A DNA stretch of 64,000 nucleotides from Podocnemis expansa (Eukaryota; Chordata; Testudines; Podocnemididae): assembly GCA_007922195.1 (NCBI GenBank), contig ML681992.1:2226975-2290974 (forward strand). Direction: 5' to 3'. Below the pieces are notes generated by a model, which did not search any database, was not told where the DNA came from, and was given only the letters and a program-made list of their open reading frames with translations. Positions 58,078 to 64,000 of this stretch are shown piece by piece; position 1 is the stretch's first letter; each line of letters opens with the position of its first letter. A program made the translations under genes and the position numbers.

Positions 58078-59372
58078 TGGCTGCATTCAGACATTGTTTT
58101 TAAATTGAAACAACAGCCTTTGTTTTGATATAAAAACTGTTGTGTCCAAACGACGTTCTGTTACTTCGAAATGATGGAGCTCCATCATTTTGAAATAATG
58201 GAACTAACTCATTTCAAAATAACAAAACCTTGTTGGAAATTGAAACAGCCATTGAATCAAAATGACACCAGGCACCTGTGTGGATGCAGGAGGAGGTCTT
58301 CTGTCTCCTCGATATATGGGGCAGGGAGGGCATCTGGGCACATTTCCGTGCAAGGCATCGCAACGGCTATGTCTACATGGACATCGCTGCAGAAATGACA
58401 GGCCGGGGCCACAAGCACACAACTGAACAGGTGTGCTCAAAAATTAAAAGCCTGCACCAAGACTATGTGTGCACCAGAGAGGCGAGGCAGCTGCAGGGGC
58501 CAACGAGCAACACCAGCTGCCCCATTTTCAAGGAGCTGCATGCATTCCTCGGGGACAAGCCGACCGGTCTCCCATTTTGGACCATGGACTCTGAGGAGCC
58601 CACCCCTGTGGCCAGATCCCCTGAGGGAAGCCCGTCAGAGAGGGAGGCATCCGTTGATGTGGGAGACATCAGCTGGTGGGGGAGTGCCTAGCCATCGGAT
58701 GCCCCGCTGGCTCGTCCAGAGCTCTTCCCTGCTTGGGAGGGGCCCACCACACCTGAGGAGTTAGAGCCAGAGGGGGACACCGAGGAGCCAGCACCTATGA
58801 CTGACCTGGAGGAGGGGACATCCAGGCAATTATCTGGAGTGCCTGTTGGTGAGTGTTCCTCCCCGCTCCAGGCAGGCAGGGCTGAGCCTGCCAATGCCAT
58901 GGCTAACTAGGTTCCACAGCTTTGGGACATGCAGGACATGCGGCTGGGGGACACAATGGCCCTCCCATGGGTTCTGGTGGCAGAGGGACATGTACCACCA
59001 GGATGCTAGGACCCAGCGGGGAGGGGGATGCTTATCAGGGAAGTGCCAGCAGGTGGTGTGCCAGCATCCAGGTCAGTGAGCATGCAAGCCGCACCACTGA
59101 CCTGTGGCCTTGGGAAACTTCCCAGCCCACATCCTGCTGAATATCGCTCACCACTGTGTGCCCTTGTGCGGTGTCCCACATAACACAAATGGGGAATGCT
59201 GCTAACAGTCAGGGCAGGGGGGTTTGCTGCAGAGAGGATGCACACAGGCAAGGCCATCAGGCAAAGGGGGTGGGTGGGTAACCCTTTTTCTGCTTTGCCT
59301 CAGCAGCTTGCTGGCACACTGGCCATCCAGCTCCATGGAATCCCCTGCCCACTGGCAGGCAGAGGAGGAGAG
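58078..59372 (+). mobile_element. Harbinger-like element, left part, 3' end lost
   Basis: The left end GGCTGCATTCAGACATTG and the following GAAACAACAG / TTACTTCGAAATGATGG motifs match the Harbinger-type MITEs of the window. It continues into a Myb/SANT coding sequence. The right end is lost at the PLE junction at about 59373. Confidence 0.6.
58278..58691 (+). pseudogene. Myb/SANT-like DNA-binding protein of Harbinger type
   Basis: The 137-residue frame holds, at about residues 1-66, EVFCLLDIWGREGIWAHF, YVYMDIAAEMTGRGHKHTTE and QVCSKIKSLHQDYV: tryptophans and a QVxxKIKxLxxxY helix typical of the Myb/SANT-like domain of PIF/Harbinger accessory proteins. A serine/proline/acidic tail follows (SEEPTPVARSPEGSPSERE). 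The frame stops at TAG 58689-58691, but the same frame continues with DAPLARPELFPAWEG and PEELEPEGDTEEPAP, so the stop is probably secondary. In autonomous Harbingers this protein binds the transposon ends and helps bring the DDE nuclease to them. No nuclease gene is present here. A domesticated host gene is less likely, because it sits between a MITE-like end and a PLE. Confidence 0.7.
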
Positions 59373-60522
59373 CCCACTTTCTCAACACTACATTACAAAT
59401 CAGGGATAGACACATAAACACCACCCTGTACTGAAAACCTACTGTTCGGTATAGTTACCTACATCCCTCGAGCTTCCAGCCTAAACACACCATATGATCC
59501 ATTCTCTACGATATATTCTCTAAGATATAACCAGATTTGCTCTGATCCCTCAGACAGAGACAGACACCTTGAGAATCTCTATTTAGCATTCTTGAAACTA
59601 CAGTACCCACCTGGGGAAGTAAGAAAACAAATTGACAGAGCTAGATGGGCACCCCAAAGTCATCTACTACAGGAGAGGCCCAAGAAATAAAATAACAGAA
59701 CACCACTAGTCACCACATACAACCCTCAAGTCAGACCTCTGCAGTAGATCATTAAGGACCTACAGCCTATTCTAAAAGATGATCCTTCTCTCAAGCATTG
59801 GGAAACAGACCTCCCCTTGCCTACAGGCAGCCACCCCATCTTAAACAGATACTCACCAGCAAATACAGACCCAACAACAGAAACATTAAAGCAGTCACAC
59901 ACACCTGCAACAAACCATACTGCCAAGTCGGACTACCTATCTGCACAATAGATACCATTATAGGTCCTAATAAAGCCATCTACTAATGTGATCTATGCCA
60001 TCATGTGCCAGAAATGCCCCAACACTCTATACATTGGACAAACAGGACAATCCCTGTGCAAATGAATAAATTAACATAGAGCTGATATCAGAAATCACAA
60101 AACAAAACATAAAAAAAAAATTGCTGAGCACTTCCATCTTTCTAATCACTCGATAAATGATTTGTTAATGACTGTCATCAGAGATGTAACTGGGACATCA
60201 CGACTTCAAAGAGAAACAGCTGAACTCGAATTAATATGCAAATTAAATTCTGTGAAAGCAGGATTGCATTGAGATTATGGGTTCTTTTCCAATTACAAAG
60301 ATAATTTGACTATAGGCTTCCCAGGGTTTGAATCTAATAAATGCTCTGATTGCTGTTACTGTATGACCTGATCCTATGTTTTACACCCCCTGACATTTCT
60401 TTTCATTCCATTCTGTAAGTTCACTGATCTTCAAAGCATCTGACAAAGTGGGATTTTCTCCCACAAAAGCTCATGTGGAAAACAAATGTTGGTCTTTAAG
60501 TGCCACATGCCTCCTTCGTTGT
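59373..60522 (+). pseudogene. Penelope-like element, 5'-truncated, broken
   Basis: It is collinear with 14759-15990. Pieces are the reverse transcriptase end (TTLHYKSGIDT…), the YPPGEV and SHLLQERPK linker, then NVIYAIMCQKC..LYIGQTGQSL of the GIY-YIG domain (about 59985-60062), then the 3' region with a hammerhead-like core. About 35 bases between GPNKA and the NVIYA segment are deleted relative to the first PLE. Stops and frameshifts are frequent. The 3' terminus is cut off at the next LTR. Confidence 0.88.
60436..60476 (+). ncRNA. Hammerhead-like core, decayed
   Basis: GCAT, CTGACAA, GTGGGA..TCCCAC, AAAA, GCTC, ATGT. Compared with 63863-63902 both CpG-derived core positions are changed (GA to AA, GAAA to AAAA), so it is probably inactive. 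Confidence 0.5.
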
Positions 60523-61301
60523 TGTCAAGGCTTTTTCCCCACTCTGGCACTCTGAGTGCAGAAGGTGGGGGCCTGCAACAGGCCTTAAAAGCCACTGGCC
60601 TTAAAGCCTGCTCTTAGAAGTCTCCAAGGCCTCCAATTCCTGGCCTTGGAGTGGTATCGCTGCCACCACCCAAATGCAAAAAACCTCCTGAGACCCAGGG
60701 AGGCGCACTTGGGAATTCCTCCCTGTGAGGTACTTGCAATCCTGTTTATTCCTCCTTCAGGAAAGTGACTGGACCCCAGCTGCAATATGAGCTGGAACTG
60801 GAACAGGGTTCCCTCTAGTAGCTGCCTGTGCAGTCTAAGGCACGTGCACACAAACCTCTTGCCCTTCAGGACACAGAACCAGAACTTACTTAAAAAGTAA
60901 ACTCTTTAATCAAAAAGAACAGATAATAAACACAGAGAGTTGCTTCTCTGGGAACTAACTTAGGCAGTTACGGGGGGGGGGGGGGTACATGTGCTCAGCA
61001 CAGAGAAATCCAAGAAACAAGCCAAAAACAAAGAAAATACCCTGACCACGTCTAAATAAACATTCCCTGTTCTACTCACGCCTGGTCAGTAACAAATTTA
61101 ACTTATCTTTGGTAAAGATGTTGCTGGATTCTTCCTCAGGCCCCTCTGGCCTCCTCCTGATCCTCCCAGGAGCTCTGCTGCATCCAAACAGGCCCAGGCC
61201 AGGCTGCTGTTACAGTTCAAAAGCCTGCACTTCATTCCTATTGGCTGTCCAGGGACTCACTGACCAGAATGTTAACCCCTTCCTCCCCAAGGGTTATTAC
61301 A
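60523..61301 (-). mobile_element. LTR, 779 bp, minus strand
   Basis: On the minus strand it starts TGTAATAACCC and ends AAAGCCTTGACA. CCAAT (RC of 61240-61244) lies near the start and AATAAA (RC of 60745-60750) further on. The flanks GTTGT and GCTTT agree at 3 of 5 positions, a weak TSD. It cuts the 3' end of the preceding PLE in its T-run. A G-run lies at 60973-60986. Confidence 0.6.
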
Positions 61302-61319
61302 GCTTTTTTTTTTTTTTTA

Positions 61320-62485
61320 ATTCAGAATCACATCTTGTATTATAAATCTACAGTGATCATGACTTTATCATTTCTGTTTTTACACCCATTCCATAACATG
61401 CCCAAAGAATCTGATTGATCAACTAACTGAAGTTAAAATAATTGCATAATTCCAATGTCCTGTGTACACAATATCAGGAGTAAGTACTGTTGTGACTATT
61501 GTTTATGATATTTTTGTGATGTTAGTAAAGTATCAGTAAAAACAAAAGTCAACTTTAAATCTTCATATGTAAAAACTAAAATGCAAGGTTGGCAAACCTG
61601 AGGAAGCAGCAAGGACCATGGGGGATACACAGGAATACCCAGAAGGCAAGGAGCCTATGATTCTGAATGTCTCCCTCAGGAAGTTTCCCCACCCAACCAA
61701 ACCAAGGAAGATCATTCCTTTCTTTCCCACCCAACAAATTCAAGCTGAACCCAAGCTGTGAAAGTAATCAAAACCTAAGGATGATAAATTACAGTGGGTC
61801 CCCACCACCCCTGCCAACATCCCTGTAGGAAAGTGTTAAATTGAGTACCTGGCCTGAAGTATACCTGCTATGGTAATGGAATGAGCAAGCCTTGCTGTCC
61901 TGTAAATGAGATTCTAGTTAAAAGTTATGCTGTCCTCCTTTTTCTCTCTATCTTCCTGTCCTACATAAGGTTCTGAATTAGAACATTTCTTATTAGCTTT
62001 CTTACCCCCTCTTCCCTGCTTGTTAAGGACAATGAAGTATTTCTGTTGTAGAAAATGATGAATTTGAAGGTAAAGTGTGTGATATATGCAAAACCTGTAA
62101 ACAGTAGACAGGAGTGAGGATCATTGTATGCAACATATAATCATCAGTATTCATTGTATAGGTTTCAATGTAATCATACAATGGTCCATGAAAAGTTGCT
62201 AGTCATGTATACATTTTCATACTGTTTTAGATAAAATAATTGAAACACAGCCCCTACCTCACTCAGAGGTAGGCTTTGGAAATGGGATTGCTTGATTTGG
62301 AATAGGATTCCTTTTCAAAATTTCCTTGGATGCCCAGATAACATAATGATGGCCGTATGCTGCAACTACTCATTTTTGCATCATTTTTCTCCCTCTGGAA
62401 TTAATACTGTCAAAGAGTTTTCCAATGATAATGTATTCTCAAGCCACTTTATTTTGCAAAATAAAGTTAAGAATAAGAGATTAGT
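61320..62485. other. No gene seen
   Basis: AT-rich unique-looking DNA without recognised features. Confidence 0.45.
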
Positions 62486-62640
62486 CTCATAGACTCAGAG
62501 ATCAGAAGGGATGATTATGATCATCTAACCTGAGCTCCTGCACAATGCAGGTACCCATCCAATCCTGTAATAGACCCCTAGATTTAGACTGATTTTTGAA
62601 ATCCTCAAATAATTGTCAGCTCTGTCTTGGTGGCACAAAA
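62486..62640 (-). mobile_element. CR1 3'-end fragment
   Basis: TCATAGACTCAGAGATCAGA, AGGGATGATTATGATCATCT and GAGCTCCTGCACAATGCAGG are the reverse complement of a CR1 3' end of a different subfamily from 4328. Confidence 0.7.
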
Positions 62641-62823
62641 ATAAGGGAGTTACAAGTTATCTTCCCATGTCAACATCTGTTCAATGATTAGACCCAGTTG
62701 CAGTCTTGACAATCAGGGACCAATCTTTGTGAGTGCTTGTTACAAGGTGCTTGCTCCATACTAGTATTTATAGGGTTAAAAAAGGACTGAGATAGCAGCA
62801 AATGGACTGAGGGCAGCCAAGGG

Positions 62824-62854
62824 CCAATCAGGGGCCAGGATTCCTATATATAAG
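62824..62854 (+). promoter_or_regulatory. CCAAT and TATA box of LTR
   Basis: CCAAT at 62824-62828 is followed by TATATATAAG at 62845-62854, spaced as in the related LTR. Confidence 0.5.
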
Positions 62855-62873
62855 GGAGCAGCAGTGACCAGGC

Positions 62874-63060
62874 CAGGCATGGCCAAACTGCAGCTTGGGA
62901 CCCGCATGTGGCTCTTGAATGAAAAAGTGTGGCTTGTGGAAGAGTGTCAGCAAATCAATGTAGTGGGCAAAAGTATATTGCTGTTTGTCTCAGTGCAGCT
63001 CTTGAAGGTTTAATAATCAACTTGTGTGGTTCTTGAGTTCCATAAGTTTGGCCACCCCTG
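62874..63060 (+). mobile_element. hAT (GGCCAAAC family), 187 bp
   Basis: It begins CAGGCATGGCCAAACTGC and ends AAGTTTGGCCACCCCTG. TSDs are GACCAGGC (62866-62873) and GACTAGGC (63061-63068). It is a deletion derivative that keeps only the ends of the 2272-bp copy. Confidence 0.92.
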
Positions 63061-63697
63061 GACTAGGCCATTAGTTGGTCTTGGCTGCTCAGGGAAGCTT
63101 GCTTCACTAGCTGACTGGCTGAGGGAGTCAGCACCCTAGACAGTTCAGTGGGTACCAGAAGAAGTTGGTAGGAGCTGGAGGTCCTGAAAGCATGGATCAC
63201 AGCAGCAGAGGTTCTAGAGAGGCAATTGAGAGATGAGAAGCTAGCATGGAATAGATGGCTGGGGAAGGTCTAAGCAGATATGCTGAGGAGCAGACTGCAG
63301 AGGGATGGCCCCTAGGTGAGGGTCTGTGAGAAACTGGGGCTGCAGGGAAAGCAGCCCAGGGAATAGTGACTGTGACAGTGACTGGAGGGAGATGGTGGTG
63401 GTGAAGAGATCTCTGCACTTAGGGTCCCTGGGCTAGTGCCTGGAGAAGTGGGTGAGTCCAAATGTCTCCACATGCCTCCCAGAGAGCCAGGTCAGCACTG
63501 GATTCACAGGCCATTGCATAGTTGAATAGTGGCCAGGATAATCGGATTGGGACTTTCCCCTGAAAGAGGTGGTTGCATGGACTGATGTGCAGTCAGAGAC
63601 TGAGTATCCAAAAAGTAAAAAAAAAAAAAAAAAAAAAAACAACAAAAAAAACCAACAAGGAGTTGTGTGGCACTTTAAGACTAACAGATTTCTTTTT

Positions 63698-63738
63698 GCA
63701 TGAGCTTTTGTGGGAGAAGATCCCACTTCCTCAGATGC
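63698..63738 (-). ncRNA. Hammerhead-like core, left arm of foldback
   Basis: On the minus strand: GCAT, CTGAGGA (RC of 63728-63734), GTGGGA..TCCCAC, AAAA, GCTC, ATGC. Helix I is perfect (GCAT/ATGC); GAAA has become AAAA. Confidence 0.6.
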
Positions 63739-63862
63739 TTCAAAGATGGGTGAACTTACAGAAAGGAATCAAATCAGAGCAGTTACTTTATGACCTGATC
63801 CTATGTTTTACACCCCCTTGCATTTAGTTTCATTCCTTTCTGTAAGTTCACCCATCTTTGAA

Positions 63863-63902
63863 GCATCTGAGGAAGTGGGATCTTCTTCCACGAAAGCTCA
63901 TG
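63863..63902 (+). ncRNA. Hammerhead-like core, best preserved copy
   Basis: GCAT (63863-63866), CTGAGGA (63867-63873), an extra A, helix II GTGGGA/TTCCAC, GAAA intact (63892-63895), GCTC, then ATG. Both conserved core blocks are kept and the cleavage triplet would be CTC. Helix III is only the AGCT palindrome, so cleavage would need two copies paired. The extra A after CTGAGGA is unusual and could reduce activity. Confidence 0.6.
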
Positions 63903-64000
63903 AAAAAAATAAATCTGTTAGTCTTAAAGTGCCACACAACTCCTTGTTTTTTTACTGGACTAGACTAACACAGCTATCCCTTTTGAAATATCCAAAAAGT

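Larger units (their letters stand above)
63617..63988. mobile_element. PLE foldback element, 12-bp TSD
   Basis: TATCCAAAAAGT occurs at 63605-63616 and 63989-64000. An A-run is followed by a minus-strand PLE 3' end (63645-63770), a short centre and a plus-strand PLE 3' end (63835-63988) ending CTAACACAGCTATCCC. The arms are inverted repeats of about 130 bases. No coding sequence is left, so it was mobilised in trans. Confidence 0.9.
62738..64000 (+). mobile_element. LTR related to 20829-21610, interrupted twice
   Basis: It shares with the minus-strand solo LTR the order GGCCAATCAGGGG, TATA(A)G, GAGGGAGTCAGCACCCT-like, GCACTTAGGGTCCCTGGGCT, CCTGGAGAAGTGGGTGAGTCC. It starts near TGTTACAAGG. A 187-bp hAT (62874-63060) and a PLE foldback (63617-63988) are inserted in it; its end lies beyond the window or was lost. 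Confidence 0.65.

Overview
The window looks like intergenic or intronic DNA from a non-avian reptile, most probably a turtle. This rests on repeat content: CR1 LINEs with the A-T-T-C-T-A-T-G type 3' end, Penelope-like retroelements (PLEs) with YVDD reverse transcriptase and GIY-YIG motifs, PIF/Harbinger and hAT DNA transposons, MIR-type SINE remnants, and LTRs with CCAAT/TATA/AATAAA signals. I found no host exon, tRNA, rRNA, operon or CRISPR array. Every protein-like reading frame I recognise belongs to a transposable element, and all are broken.

Layout. 0-9.5 kb: a 505-bp Harbinger MITE with a TTA target-site duplication (TSD), a MIR, an LTR-like block, a TX1-like LINE fragment, a minus-strand CR1 with the FADD reverse transcriptase motif, a GC-rich hAT with an 8-bp TSD, and several AT-rich Harbinger-type pieces. 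9.5-19.6 kb: a solo LTR at 11.5-12.0 kb, a PLE (14067-16030) with a 10-bp TSD that probably sits inside an older hAT, and a hAT-inside-hAT nest at 18904-19581 with both TSDs readable. 19.7-25.4 kb: two minus-strand PLEs, one split inside its GIY-YIG region by a 782-bp solo LTR, then a 2.3-kb hAT. 25.4-32.7 kb: possibly one 7.3-kb hAT (25417-32679), filled by two LTR arms in inverted orientation, two inverted Harbinger MITEs, a PLE foldback and another GC-rich hAT. 33-54 kb: more hATs with exact TSDs, CR1 pieces, LTR-like blocks and long AT-rich stretches. 55-60.5 kb: a hAT carrying a second hAT, which carries a Harbinger piece and a 400-bp assembly gap; then a Harbinger-associated Myb/SANT reading frame and a third PLE. 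60.5-64 kb: a 779-bp LTR, and a further LTR interrupted by a 187-bp hAT and a PLE foldback with a 12-bp TSD.

The most interesting themes are (1) hammerhead-ribozyme-like cores at the 3' ends of many PLE copies, including two head-to-head cores in one foldback element, with a palindromic helix III that suggests a dimeric ribozyme; (2) a GC-rich hAT family whose copies differ in the number of internal hairpin-forming units; and (3) many nested insertions with intact TSDs that fix the order of events. Boundaries and TSDs were read by eye; family names are inferred from motifs, not from a database search.
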